Assembly: GCA_023614405.1 (NCBI GenBank)
Contig: CM042691.1
Span: 171,836,927 to 171,900,926, forward strand
Source: Avena insularis
Taxonomy: Eukaryota; Streptophyta; Magnoliopsida; Poales; Poaceae
Direction of reading: 5' to 3'
DNA length: 64,000 nucleotides
Below, in pieces: positions 48,512-60,420 of the stretch (position 1 is its first letter; each line of letters begins with the position of its first letter). Made by a program: the position numbers and the translations under genes. The notes under the pieces were generated by a model. That model was not told the DNA's origin. It saw nothing but the letters and a program-made list of their open reading frames with translations, and did no database searches.

Positions 48512-49058
48512 ATGGCGTGTGCCTCGGGCTCAGGAGCGGTGGCGGGTTCGTCGGCGGCGGATGAGAAGAAGATGCGGAGATTCTGGGTCCCCAACATCAT
48601 GGATGACGCCGAACTCCAGGTTATAGAGGATGAAGGATTCATCATCGTCGGCGCATGGCGGAGCGCCTCAGGGCACGCCGTTCCTGCCTCGCGCAACGGC
48701 GGGAGGGTGCTGTTCGGCACACACATCGACCGCGGCCTCAGCCTGCCACCATCGGAATTCTTTGTTGAGGTCCTCAATCATTATGGTGTGCATCTCCATA
48801 ACCTCCCTCCCAACTCTCTGCTTGAGCTTAGCACTCACGCAGCTTTGTGCGAGGGGTTTCTTGGCATTAGGACAAGTCTCACACTTTTCCGGTACTACTA
48901 CGGTACCCGGAAGAACTCCATTAGCGCTGGTGTGCCTTATACCACCAGCAACCTTAGCTTAGTCCTTAGGAGAAATCATGTTTATCCTAGGATTAACGCT
49001 AGTGAATCCGTCAAACGCCGGGCCGGAACCTTTTTTATCACAAGGATATTTTGGCTCC
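48512..49058 (+). pseudogene. Antisense gene of Tat copy 3, N-terminal part (Transposase_28 type)
   Basis: The chosen start is the ATG at 48512 (MACASGSG), after a long pyrimidine-rich leader; an upstream in-frame ATG at 48326 is less likely. After an Ala/Ser/Gly-rich start come RRFWVPNIMDDAELQVIE, then LPPSEFFVEVLNHYGVHLH, LPPNSLLELSTHAALCEGF and LTLFRYYYGTRK, the conserved N-terminal block of Transposase_28 ('putative gypsy-type transposon') proteins encoded antisense in Tat elements. A one-base frameshift near 49030 precedes the Athila LTR at 49059, which cuts the gene. With the segments in copy 2 this shows nearly the whole protein, in two damaged copies. Function unknown. Confidence 0.75.
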
Positions 49059-50614
49059 TGATACGTCGGAAACTTATCTATAATTTTTGATGTTCCATGC
49101 TTTTTTAGTATCTACTTTGCTTTGTCTACACTTTGAGGTGTTTTTATATGTTTTCTGTTACTAACCTATTAACAAGATGCCATAGTGCCAGTTGCCTGTT
49201 TTCTTCTGTTTTCGTTTCCAGAAAGGCAGAAAACCAATATTCTCGGAATTGGACAGGACAAAAGCCAAATTCAATATTTTTATGTGGAGAACACAGAGCC
49301 TGAATACGAGATGGAGGGGAGGCACCAGGGGCCCACACCCCCTGGCGACGCGGGCTAGGGCTAGCCGCGCCTAGGGGGTGTGACCACCCTAGGCTCCCCC
49401 TGCCTCGCCTCTTCGCCTATAAAGACCCCCCGATGCAGAAATCCTAAGTACCCGATCAATATTCCATGAAACCATCTGTAGCCGCCGCCACCATCATCCC
49501 TATGATCGGTGGGATTTGAAGCTCTTCCTGGCACCCTGCCGGAGGGGAGATCATCCCGGAGGCCTTCTTCTTCATCATGCCAGCCTCCGGTATGAAGCGT
49601 GAGTAGTTCCACCTTGGACTACGGGTCCATGTAGTAGCTAGATGGTTGTATCTCCTCCTTTGTGCTACCATGTTTAGATCTTGTGAGCTCTATTCATGAT
49701 CAAGATCATCTATTTGTAATCATGCATGTTGTGTTTGTGGGGATCCCATGGATATTAAGATTACTATATCATATTGATTAATGGTTTTGTCTTATTGATT
49801 CTATCATGTATGTGTTGTTTGTGATCTTGCATGCTCTCCATTTCTAGTAGCTATCTTGGCCAAGTAGATTCTAGTGACTCCAAGAGGGGGTATTTATGCT
49901 CGATAGTGGGTTCATGCCTCTATTTAATCTAAGGGAAGTGACAGAAATCTCTAAGGTTGTAGATGTGTTGTTGCCACTAGGGAGAAAACAACTGTCTCTT
50001 ATTCATGGAACAAGTGGATTGTTTACCTTACACACTTTGCTTAAAGCAGTTATCTATTGCTTGCAACTTAATACTGGAGGGGGTTCGGATGATAACCTGA
50101 AGGTGGATTTATAGTCATAGATGCAGTTGGATGGCAGTCTATGTATCTTGTTGTATTGCCCAATCGAATCTCATAGGATCATGAATGTCTAGTATTGCAT
50201 TGTTATGCCTTGCTCAGTCCTGTCAATTGCCCTGCTGTAATTTGTTTACCCACCATGCCATGTTTGTTTATCTTAAGGAGAACACCTCTAGTGTTCTATG
50301 GACCCTGGTCCAATCTTTACCATTAATACATCTTCCAGTGTTACTGTTTACTTTCTGCAAAGCACTATTACCTTCCACACCATAAAGTTAATCCTTTGTT
50401 TTCAGCAAACCAGTGAGATTGAAACCCTTACTATTCGTTGGGGAAAATTCTTGTGTTTGTGCTGTGCATGTTTCCAAGTTGCTAGCAACACCTTTGAGTC
50501 GTTTCCTTCCTCCTACTGGTTCTATAACCTTGGTTTCTTATTGAGGGAAATTTTTTGTTGTGCTCATCATACCTTTCGTTTGGGGTCTCCCATCGAAGTG
50601 TTCACGCACTCATC
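49059..50614 (+). repeat. Athila-type 5' LTR (1556 bp)
   Basis: TGATACGTC to ...CACGCACTCATCA. A plus-strand TATA box CCTATAAAGA lies at 49416-49425, with a GC-rich stretch just upstream. After it, TAGCGCCGTTGTCGGGGA (about 50626-50643) corresponds to the usual Athila primer-binding site TGGCGCCGTTGCCGGGGA with two changes. Confidence 0.8.
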
Positions 50615-50863
50615 AAGGCTTTTTCTAGCGCCGTTGTCGGGGAGGCTAAGGACATCTTCACAAGGGGAGTCCTTCACAACCTTTCTCTTTACTTTGTTTT
50701 TGTTTGGCTTAGTTTATTTTGCTTCGTTTTGTTTGCCTCTTTTTATCAAAAACTCCAAAAAAAACTAGTTTAGTTTGGTTTGCTTTCTCTTATCAAAAAC
50801 CCAAAAAGAAATTAGTTCCTCTTCTAGTTGTTGCTGCTGTTGGCTTGCTCTACTTTTGCCAAA

Positions 50864-51195
50864 ATGAACTCTGATGAGAACACCAAGTTGTGTGACTTCA
50901 CTAGTACAAACAACAATGATTTCCTAAGTACTCATATGGCTCGACCTTCTCCTGATGCTACCTTTTATGAAACTAAGCCTGATTTGTTGAATCTTGTGAT
51001 GGGAGAGCAATTATCTGGTGCTAGTTCTGATGATGCTGCTGCCCACCTCAATAACTTTGTTGAACTTTGTGAGATTCAAAAATATAAGGATGTACATGGA
51101 GATATTATTAAGCTCAAGTTGTTTCCTTTCTCCTTGAGAGGAAAAGCTAAAGAATGGTTGCTATCCTTTCCTAGAAATAGTATTGATTCTTGGAT
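50864..51195 (+). pseudogene. Athila-type gag, N-terminal fragment
   Basis: The ATG at 50864 follows the primer site by about 220 bases. The frame is open and shows DDAAAHLNNFVELCEI, then IIKLKLFPFSLRGKAKEWL and FPRNSIDSW, the capsid block of Retrotrans_gag. After that the sequence switches to antisense of Tat RT. The open frame continues to 51304 only by chance, through that unrelated sequence. No zinc knuckle, protease or pol remains. Confidence 0.8.
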
Positions 51196-52052
51196 TTTTG
51201 GACATAACCTCTATGTCATCTACGTATACATGGACATTGCATCCAATTTGATCGTTGAGACAATGTTGCATAGTACGTTGATATGTTGCTCCTGCGTTCT
51301 TTAAGCCAAAAGGCATAGTTTTCTAGCAGAAGGTTCCAAAAGGAGTGATGAACGACGTCTTAATTTGATCCGATATTTTCATCAGTATTTGGTGATTTTC
51401 GGAATATGCATCGAAAAAACAGAGTAATTCCGACCATTCCATTGAGTCGATAACTTGATCGATTCTTGGCAAAGGGAACGAGTCTTTTGGGCATGCCTTG
51501 TTCAAAGCGGTATAATCAACAGACATCCTTAAATCAATAGTGTGCTTTTTAGGGACAACTATAGGATTTTCCACCCAGTATGTGTGGACATCCTCTGTTA
51601 TGAATCCGGCTAATTCTAGTTGGGATAATTCCGTGGCTATCGCTTTGCCCTTTTCGTCACCAAACCATCGTAAAAACTATTTGATGGGTTTAGCGTCAGG
51701 GAACACATTAAGAGAGTGCTCAACAAGTTCCCTAGGTACTCCGGTCATGTCAGAAGGATGCCATGCGAAGATGTCACTATTAGCTTTGAGGAACTCGAAG
51801 AGCGCGCTTTCCTATGTGAGGTCTAAGCCTACCCCTATGTTCGTCATCTTGGAGGGATCATCTTCCTTCAGCGACGTTTTCTTCGTCTCTTCCGACGCCT
51901 TGAACTGCAAACTTGGCTTCAGCACCTCGTTCTTCGTAGCGGGCATCTCGGACAAGTTGATGGTCTTCTTGATCTCCTGGTACTCTTGGGTGTGTAGCAC
52001 GGCTTCCGCGAAGGCCGCAGATCCTTCTTCACACTCTCGTGCCTTCCTCAGA
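51196..52052 (-). pseudogene. Tat copy 3 RT fragment and upstream pol
   Basis: Homologous to 35760-36600 of copy 2. 51323-51574 encodes VDYTALNKACPKDSFPLPRID and LLCFFDAYSENHQI, the N-terminal RT blocks; the reading from 51196 covers the ground just before and at the catalytic box. RNase H, integrase and the end of the antisense gene have been removed by a deletion at 51195/51196. Compared with copy 2, the fragment keeps more RT consensus residues. Confidence 0.75.
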
Positions 52053-52854
52053 TGTAAATAGACATTAGGGATTGAATGTGCATTCATGAGCATCATCGTC
52101 TTAAAATGCATGCAGGGTTAAATCTTTTCGAAAAGCCGTGTCCACAGTTATCGACGAACTTGGTGACCAGATTCTAAGATCATAGAGAACTTTAACCTAA
52201 TCGTAAAACTTGGCAGATCGATGTGTGCTTAAGGATGCTTCCTCATGGGTACGAGGGGGTGATTCTAGGTAGGTTCAGCTGATGAAGATTTGTTGGATAT
52301 CAAAAGATGATCAAAGCTAATGATACCGCTCTCTTATCCCCTTTTAAAACATTCTGATTAGTCGAGATTCTTCTCCTTCTTGTCTTATAAACAAAGAGGC
52401 TTTATGCAAAATAACTCCTCTAGCCATAAGTCTTGCGGATTACACCCTGTACTCACCCTTGGTTCGTTGATACTTTTGCAGCAGAGTAACTGTTACCATA
52501 GAAGATGAGTTATTCATGGCATCGACATCGACGAGTAGTTTGGAGGTCCCAACCGATAGTCTGGGATCTATGGATTGGAAGTCATCGTTATGCTTCAGGC
52601 CTCTTAGGCCATTTGCTAAGTTTGCTATACTTAATAGCATAATTTGCATTCCGTTGTTTGATGTTTGTGGTCAGTGACCTCTGCTTGTAATATTTTGGTT
52701 CTTCGCTCAGCTATGAGCTTGCTGTAATAATCTTTGTGTCGTAGGGTCACTTTTGTGTTATCAATTCTCTCTCTGTATGCTTTCGAGATTTAGGTTAGGC
52801 TTATATCAGACAAAGGTCTCGGATTTGTCTAGCCCTAATCCCGGGGGTGTCACA
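52053..52854 (-). mobile_element. Solo LTR of an unidentified Ty3-type element (802 bp)
   Basis: Insert starting TGTAAATAGACATTAG and ending CCGGGGGTGTCACA, flanked by TCAGA (52048-52052) and TCGGA (52855-52859), a 5-bp duplication with one mismatch. Copies 1 and 2 of the Tat element are continuous at this place, which confirms the insertion. Orientation is taken as minus because TGTGACACCC is a common LTR start. It holds no credible ORF. A TATA-like TATAAG on the minus strand lies near 52385. Confidence 0.75.
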
Positions 52855-53328
52855 TCGGATTTCCTCAGATGGTGATTATGCCCTTTGGACCTGGAAGTTT
52901 GATAATATTGTAGATGTAAAAGGGACAAGCCAAGAACGCCTAGTAAGCCGGACGTTCGAAGATGGCGTGGTAAGCACTTTTGAATGGTACCACCTCAAAA
53001 GAGAGTGGCTCGGTCTGGTAATTGTCTCGGGTTCCAAATGTCATGTCCAGAGTAACCTCACCTAGAGAATCCGCCTATCTCCCTGGTACAATGCCATGCA
53101 AAGTTACACTGCTGTAACTCAAGTGGCTCTCGTGTAGCTTCATGCGGTGGAGCGTCTCGATGTAGAGGATGTTAATGCTGCTCCTACCGTCCATGAGTAT
53201 TTTAGAGAACTCATAGCCATCAATAAGAGGATTGACTACCAGAGGGTACTTTCCCCGATGATGTGTTTTCCTCGGGTGATCTGAGCGATCAAAGGTGATG
53301 GTTATGTCTAACCAATCCAGAAACTGTG
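52855..53328 (-). pseudogene. Tat copy 3 protease region
   Basis: Matches 18610-19085 of copy 1 and 36600-37060 of copy 2. The reading 53075-53470 has ITFDRSDHPRKTHHRGKYP and LMDGRSSINILYIETL. The active-site motif is DGRSS where the other copies have DGGSS, a Gly to Arg change expected to inactivate the enzyme. The frame is cut at 53329 by the Tekay LTR; residues read beyond it are LTR sequence. Confidence 0.8.
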
Positions 53329-56102
53329 TGTAACACCGCGGTTCTGAAAAGACCGTGGCTTCTATGTAACATGCCAATCCCTGGATCGGTTCATTGGCCC
53401 ACAATAGAATAAGATGAATAACATAGCAAAATATTCGTGTATCATAAATAACGAAGATCCAGAGTACCATTATTACAATAAAAGCTTAGCCCAAGGCTAG
53501 CTCAAATTATTCAGGTAGCAACATAAATAACGTAAATCCTCCATTCTTCAAATTGCCCACAAGTGAACAAGTGCCGAGTGGAGTACCGTGGCCTATATCG
53601 ATTACTCGGAATTGGAATATCTTGCAACATGAAACGTAGCAGCCCCGAAGGGTCAATACATGGAATGTATGGCAAGTAGAGCTAGTAAAGGAGACAATAA
53701 TGCTAACATCTACATGCATATTTGGCAAGTGGAGCTGTGGCTAGCTTGCATTTGCAAATACCTTTGTCCTACTTTCATAAATGGTTTTTGATTTTCTTTG
53801 AAAAGATCCCAATTAAGTTAACCCAACAACATTAAAACAATTAAGAAATTAGAATGAGCGAGAAACATGTCATGGGATCAATATCAAGCAATTCAGACGT
53901 CCATAACCGGGGACACGGCTAATCGATTAGATTATACACCCTGCAGGGGTTAGTACACTTTACCCATGTGACTTGGCCAGCCCATCTCGTACCATCACTC
54001 TCATTTTGGGTGATGATAGGGAGAAGACCAAGAAGAGACCGTTCGGGAAGTAGCTCCCCAATCCCGACGCGCACCGGTCCAACCTACCAAAATTCTACAT
54101 CTCTGGATATGCGGGTTCGAGTTACCACAACCTACTAAGTCCAACCAACCTCCCATTTCATTATTGGCACATGGTTGTACACGTAAGCTACAAAATAAAG
54201 AAGCCAATCATTTTCTCTTGATACCTGGGTGCCTTTCCGCAATGATACCACCAAAATTTATCAATCCCATCACACCCAGGGGATTCATTGATTAAGTTGT
54301 TTTAGTTTTCACAAACCAACACATTTAGAAACAACTTTCAGTGATGTAACCCAGCCCTCGTACTTCATAGCATGGCTAAGCACATCTACCAACGGTGGTT
54401 CATCTACAAGGAAAGCCCTACCACATAATAGGACATAGCATAGCGATAGTATCATCCTACACATGCATCTACAAAATACACGACAATGCATTGAAAATAG
54501 TAGGACAATATCACGAACAAAATAGCATCTACTTGCCTTTTTTGTAGCGGTCGGAAGAACAATCCACACACGAGCAAGCGTTGCACTCGTCACAATCTAC
54601 ACGATACAATTGCAATCATAAACAAACCATCCACAAACATATGCAACAAAGATGATGCATGAATGCATGCATGACAAGTGGATTGATGCTACAGCAGCAC
54701 CACATAACCCTATTCAGTAAAGCTACTGATTGCATGCATGGAAAATAGTTTTAGCGCAAGGAAAACTATTATGCAAAATATAATACTCAAAACTAGAGCT
54801 AGAACCCAATTAATTCACTACCGGTAGTATACTGTTTGTAAAAACTTGGGAAAATTCTACTGTATAAGCATTGCTATTTAGGGACAGTACCAATTGGAAT
54901 TACTCAAAAAGGAATTATAAAACCCTCTGAATAATTAAAACACTGCAGAAATCCACTAGACAGTTTCTGCAGAAGTTTTTACTGTACGCCTATCTTTTTA
55001 ATTCACTGTGAGATTCCCCTCATTCTACTGAATCCAGGGACATATTATACGCAAATTTTGGAGTTACAAATCTTTTTCTATGAATTAATTACTCCAAAAA
55101 GGCAATGATACAACAAGATTCTACACATCCTACTGAATCCACACATATTTTATTTGCAATTTTTGGCTCAGCGGATTAATTTCTACGCAATTTACAAGTT
55201 TCTACAAGAATCTGCAATTTCTAAATCGATTTAAATCAAAAGGGAATATTCTGGGAATATTCCCTGCTGACTCAGCGCTGACTCAGCGCGGGTTGACTGG
55301 CTGTTGACCAGTCAACCGCGCGGTCTCCGGTCGATCTAGGCCGCAGATCTCAGATCCGACGGCCGAGAAGAGGCGGCGGCGGTGGATTATCGGCGGCGGC
55401 GCTCTGCCTTCGGCCTGGGTCGGCGCGTGGTCTCGCGGAAGAGGGAGAGGCGGTGGCCATGGTGGTGGCGCGAAGCGTATGGTATGGCGGCGCAGCGCGG
55501 TGGCGGCTGGATGGCGGCGGCGCTGGCGGAGGCGGCTGGCGGCAAGATGCGCGCGGGCGGCGCGATTCCCGAGGCGGCATGGGCGAGGCGGGCGGGGAGA
55601 GAGGCGGGTGGGTTTGGCTTTAAGTGGGCCCCCCCACACGGAGTCCTAGGCGGACACGGCCCCACCTGTCGGTGGGCTGTCGCTGGGGCGGCGGCGGATT
55701 GTATCCGCCGCGCGGGCGGCGGCGCGTGCTGGCTGGCTGGGCCGGCGTGGCCCAGCAGGCTGGCGCTGTTTTTTTTTGATCCCTTCTTTTTCCCTTTTTC
55801 AAATTAGTAAAACCTCCGTAACTCCTTCAAACGAACTCCGAATTGGACGATTCTTGTTCCTAAATTTTTGTAAAATCGAGGGGATCAACCTAGGGTCAAG
55901 GGATGAGTGATTCCACTTGTCTTCAAGGGTGGAAAACTCAAGTCCTAGAAAAACCTCCCGCAGGAGCATTGTAGTAAAATAGAGTAGGATTTTGAAAATA
56001 GCAATTTGTCGAATCACTTCAATCGATGGTTTTCCATGGAAGAGTATGTTGCAGTGATATGAATGATAATGCAGAACCAAATCTAAAATTTGGGATGTGA
56101 CA
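53329..56102 (-). repeat. Tekay element 3' LTR (2774 bp)
   Basis: TGTAACACCGCGG to TTTGGGATGTGACA on the plus strand; in sense direction it starts TGTCACATCCCAAA and ends CCGCGGTGTTACA. A GC-rich block at 55290-55760 holds the likely promoter, with a minus-strand TATA-like CTTAAAG near 55617. ORFs there on either strand are Arg/Ala/Gly-rich and judged accidental. The rest is AT-rich without genes. Confidence 0.92.
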
Positions 56103-56120
56103 AGACTAACCCCCTTAAGA
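56103..56120 (-). promoter_or_regulatory. Tekay polypurine tract
   Basis: The minus strand reads TTAAGGGGGTTAGTCT immediately before the 3' LTR start TGTCACATC. This is the expected primer for plus-strand synthesis. Confidence 0.75.
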
Positions 56121-58405
56121 TGAATCTCGTCCCCGAGATTCGGCGCGGCTAGCAAATAGGTGTGGGTAGTCCTCTCGGATGTCATCCTCACGCTCCCAAG
56201 TGGCTTCCTCTTCGGTGTGGTGGCTCCACTGCACCTTGCAAAACCTGATCGTCTTGGTACGGGTAATCCTCTCCGCTGTCTCCAGAATCTTGACCGGCTT
56301 CTCCTCATAGGTCAAGTCATTCTCAAGTTGAACCTCCTCTAGTGGTACAGTGCCTCTCAATGGTGTATCCACCATCTCCGGATGGCACTTCTTCAGCTGG
56401 GATACGTGGAACACATTGTGAACAGTGGACAGAGCCTCTGGCAACTCCAACTGATAAGCTACCTCTCCCTTGCGTGCTAAGACCCGATACGGTCCAATAA
56501 ACCGAGGTGCCAGCTTACCCTTAATTCCAAATCTCTTGATTCCACGGAGTGGCGACACTCTGAGGTATGCTCTATCACCTATCTCATACACCACTTCCTT
56601 GCGCTTGGCATCGGCGTAGCTCTTCTGCCTTGATTGTGCTACCTTCAGCCTGTCCCTAATCAATGCGACCCTCTCCTCAGCATCCTTGATCAAATCAGGC
56701 CCAAACAGCTGACGTTCTCCTACTCCATCCCATAGCAGTGGTGTCCAGCACCGTTTCCCATATAGTACATCAAACGGTGACGTCTTGATGCTGGTTTAAT
56801 AGCTGTTGTTGTAGGAAAACTCAGCATACGGCAAATTCGCATCCCAACTAGAACCATGAGCCAAAGCGCAAGCTCTCAGCATGTCCTCCAAAATCTGATT
56901 CACCCTCTCCCATCCATCACCATGGGTGAAACGCTATGCTAAACTCCAATCTAGTACCAAGGGACTCGTGCAGCTGGCGCCAGAAGTGTGAGGTAAATTG
57001 GGTGCCTCTGTCAGATACAATACTCTTGGGAACTCCATATAGGCACACAATCCTGTCCATGTAAATCTTGGCCAACTTTGCACTCGTATAGGTTGTCTTT
57101 ACCGGTATAAAGTGGGCTACCTTGGTCAAATGGTCGACCACTACCCAAATGGAGTCATATCCTGACCTGGTCCTGGGCAATCCTGTGATAAAATCCATCC
57201 CCACTCTATCCCACTTCCATTCTGGCACGGGCAATGGCTGTAGCAGTCCTGCGGGCTTCTGGTGTTCCACTTTCACTCGGCTACATACATCACAAAGGGC
57301 AATATGCTCTGCGATGTCTCCCTTCATGTTGTTCCACCAGAATCTGTCCTTTAGGTCCATATACATCTTCGTATTTCCCGGATGTATAGAGTACGGCGAG
57401 TCATGAGCTTCCTGCAGAATCAACTTCCTTATCTCGGGATCGTTGGGGACGCACAAACGATCTCCATTCCACATGGTTCCTTGCTCATCCTCGCGGAATT
57501 CCCTTGCTCGATCCTCCTTCATCTTTTCCTTTACTTCATTTATCTCTTTGTCTCCCACTTGAGCCTTCCTGATTCTATCCTGTAGCGTTGGTTGGACTTC
57601 CATTGCTGCCAAGTATCCTTCAGACACTACCTCCAGTCTAAGATCCTTGAATTGCTTGCACAAATCCTCAGGCAATTCCCCAACTGTCAGTCCATTGGCA
57701 TAAACCTTTCGGCTCAAACCATCTGCTACTACATTGGCCTTCCCTGGGTGGTATTGCAGATTCATATCATAGTCCTTGATAAGTTCCAACCATCTCCTTT
57801 GTCTCATATTCAGTTCCTTCTGTGTAAATATGTACTTCAGGCTCTTGTGGTCGGTGTACACATCACAGTGTTTGCCTCCATACCTTGAGCGCATGAACCA
57901 CTGACGCTAATTCCAAGTCGTGTGTGGGGTAATTCCGCTCATGGTGCTTGAGTTTTCGCGAGGCATATGACACTACTCTCCCATCTTGCATGAGCACACT
58001 CCCAAGTCCCTGTCGAGAAGCATCGCAGTACACTTGGAAATCCTTCTGAAGGTCTGGTAAACACAGAACAGGTGCAGTCACTAGTCGACGCTTCAGTTCC
58101 TGAAAGCTGGCTTCACACGCGTCTGTCCATTCAAACTTCCTCTCCTTCTTCAGAAGTTTAGTCATCGGCTTAGAAATCTTGGAGAAGTTCTCAATGAATC
58201 TCCTGTAATATCCAGCAAGTCCCAAAAAGCTTCGTATCTCTCCCGCATTCTTGGGTGCTTCCCACTCAGTTACTGCAGTCACTTTGCTTGGATCAACAGC
58301 GACTCCTTCTCCTGACACCACGTGTCCAAGAAATCCAACAGTGTTAAGCCAGAACTCACACTTGCTGAATTTGCCATAAAGCTTGTGTTCCCTCAGCTTC
58401 TCCAT
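56115..58405 (-). pseudogene. Tekay pol C-terminal part: RNase H, integrase, chromodomain
   Basis: Continues RT in a shifted frame. 57863-58405: [40 protein letters not shown] and [20 protein letters not shown] (RNase H start). A deletion shifts to 56917-57894: [30 protein letters not shown], then the integrase zinc finger [11 protein letters not shown]...CDVCSRVK, core [30 protein letters not shown] and SDRGTQF. A further frameshift near 56920 and stops near 56800 precede 56115-56693: GIKRFGIKGKLAPRFIGPY, NVFHVSQLKKCHPE and a chromodomain running from YEEKPVKILE through VQWSHHTEEEATWERED. The chromodomain is thought to direct integration to marked chromatin. Its first aromatic (Y) and central W are present. 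Confidence 0.9.
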
Positions 58406-58407
58406 AA

Positions 58408-60386
58408 TCAGTCGCAGATTTTCTCATGCTCAGCATCATCCTTGGAATATATCAGTATGTCATCAATAAACACCACCACGAACTTGTCCAAGTACTCCAT
58501 AAATACCTTGTTCATCATGGTCATGAAGTATGCCGGGGCATTACTTAGTCCAAAAGACATAACTGTATACTCATATAAACCATACCTAGTGGTGAAAGCG
58601 GTCTTTGGTATGTCTTCCTCCCGGATCTTCAATTGGAAGTAGCCTGATCGCAGGTCAATCTTGCTGAACACCTTCGCTCCTTCCAGTTGATCAAACAAAT
58701 CATTTATGTTCGGCAGGGGGTATTTGTTCTTGATGGTTACTTCATTCAGCGAGCGATAGTCCACCACTAATCTCTTGCTGCTGTCTTTCTTTTCCACAAA
58801 CAGAACAGGTGCACCCCATGACGACGAACTAGGCTGAATGAATCCCTTGTCCAACTGTTCTTTCAGTTGCTTCTTCAATTCCTTCAGCTCATCCACATCC
58901 ATCTTATAAGGTCTCTTTGCAATAGGTCCTGTTCCCGGCATCAGGTCGATGAGAAACTCCACTTCCCTGTCAGGTGGCATCCTTGGCAGCTCTTCCGGAA
59001 ACACGTCGGGGTAATCCCTAATCACGGGCACAGTGTCCATGCTAACCCCCTTAAGAGAATTCAACTTACACCTTCTCGGTCGCACTGCCGACTTGAATCT
59101 AATTCTCTTACCATCCGGGGTTTTGAGTGAAACAGCTCGCTGTGCACAATCTATGTGTCCCCCATGCATAGACATCCAATCCATACCCAGAACAACATCC
59201 AACCCTTGTGATTCCAACACTACTAGATGTGCAATGAAGTTGTGTGTTCCAATCCTCACAGTCAAGCCGCGGCATCCCGCGCTAGCTATCATATCTCCTC
59301 CAGGTGAACTCACTCTAATAGACCCTTTCATAGACTCAGTAGGTAGCTTATACTTATCCACAAATGCCCTTGATATGAATGAATGCGATGCACCAGTATC
59401 GAAAAGTATAAGTGCAGGGTGAGTGTTGATTGGAAACTTACCAATCACAAGGTCAGGCTCATCTAGAATCTCCTCCACATTCATGTGGTTCACTGTGGCC
59501 TTCTCGTTGTTGGTTGGCTTCAGTCCCTTCCTCTCCGGACAGTTGTCAGCATAGTGTCCCTTCTGTTTACACTTGAAGCATGTCACCTCACTCAGATCCT
59601 TCTTCATAAAGCTGCGATCGCGGTTGCGGTCATGTCCACCGTGTCCTCCAGAGTGGTGAGAGTGTCCTCCCTTGTGGCTGTGGTGGGTGCTCTTGTGGTT
59701 GTCGTGGCGATGTCCATCGCCTCCATGGTGATGGCGATCATGGCTCCCATGGTCGCTCCCTCCATGCTTGGAGTGTCCATCATATGAAGTGCGCGACTTG
59801 TGGTGTGAACCAGAGTGGTGATTGTTACTCTTCCTCTTGCGGTTCTCCACCTGCTTGTGCTTCCCTTCCAAGATCCTGGCCTTTTCCATAAGCTCCTGGA
59901 AAGTGGGCCAATAAACCACCAGTAGCTGCACTGAAAGCTCATCACTGAGACCATCCAGGAATCTCTCCCTCCTTTTTGCATCATTGTCAACATCCTCGGG
60001 TGCATAACGGGACAAGTTGTTGAACTCCTCAATGTACTCGGCCATGGTGCGATTGGTTTGGCGCAAGTTGCGGAACTCCTTCCTCTTCAGGCTCAGAACT
60101 CCTGAAGACACGTGGTTGGTCCTGAAACCTTCCTCAAACATCGCCCAAGTCACAGTATCCAGCGGGTGGGTGATCTGAAAAGTGTCCCACCAAGAAGCGG
60201 CTGGTCCCTCCAGTAGGTGAGCGGCAAACCTCACCTTCTCAGCATCAGTGCATCCGACAGTTACCAGATCCTTGTTGACTGAACGCAACCAGTCGAGAGC
60301 AACCATTGGTTCCGTTGCAGTAGAGAACTTAGCTGGCCTTAGTCTCAGAAATCTGGTGAGAGCATCTTCCTGAGGCTGGTTGTTCC

Positions 60387-60420
<34 letters not shown>

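Larger units (their letters stand above)
49059..51195 (+). mobile_element. Athila-type Ty3 element, truncated (LTR, primer site, partial gag)
   Basis: Plus-strand element with LTR 49059-50614, primer-binding site and the start of gag. It ends abruptly at about 51195, where minus-strand Tat RT begins. The LTR start TGATACGTCGGAAAC is of the abundant Sabrina/WHAM-like Athila type of Triticeae. The right half of the element and its 3' LTR are gone. Confidence 0.8.
47419..53328 (-). mobile_element. Tat-lineage Ty3 retrotransposon, copy 3 (3' part, rearranged)
   Basis: Order on the plus strand: 3' LTR (47419-47942), polypurine tract, start of the antisense gene, an Athila fragment, a deletion junction, RT and upstream pol (51196-52052), a solo LTR (52053-52854), and protease (52855-53328) up to the Tekay insertion. 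gag and the 5' LTR must lie beyond the window. Collinear with copies 1 and 2 where they overlap. Confidence 0.8.

Noticed and set aside
50864..51304. A complete 147-codon gag-like gene
   Set aside because: The last ~35 codons are antisense Tat RT; the ORF is an accidental fusion at a deletion junction.
55283..55807. Ala/Arg/Gly-rich ORFs in the Tekay 3' LTR, one of 141 codons on the plus strand
   Set aside because: GC-rich LTR promoter sequence; frames open on both strands by composition alone.
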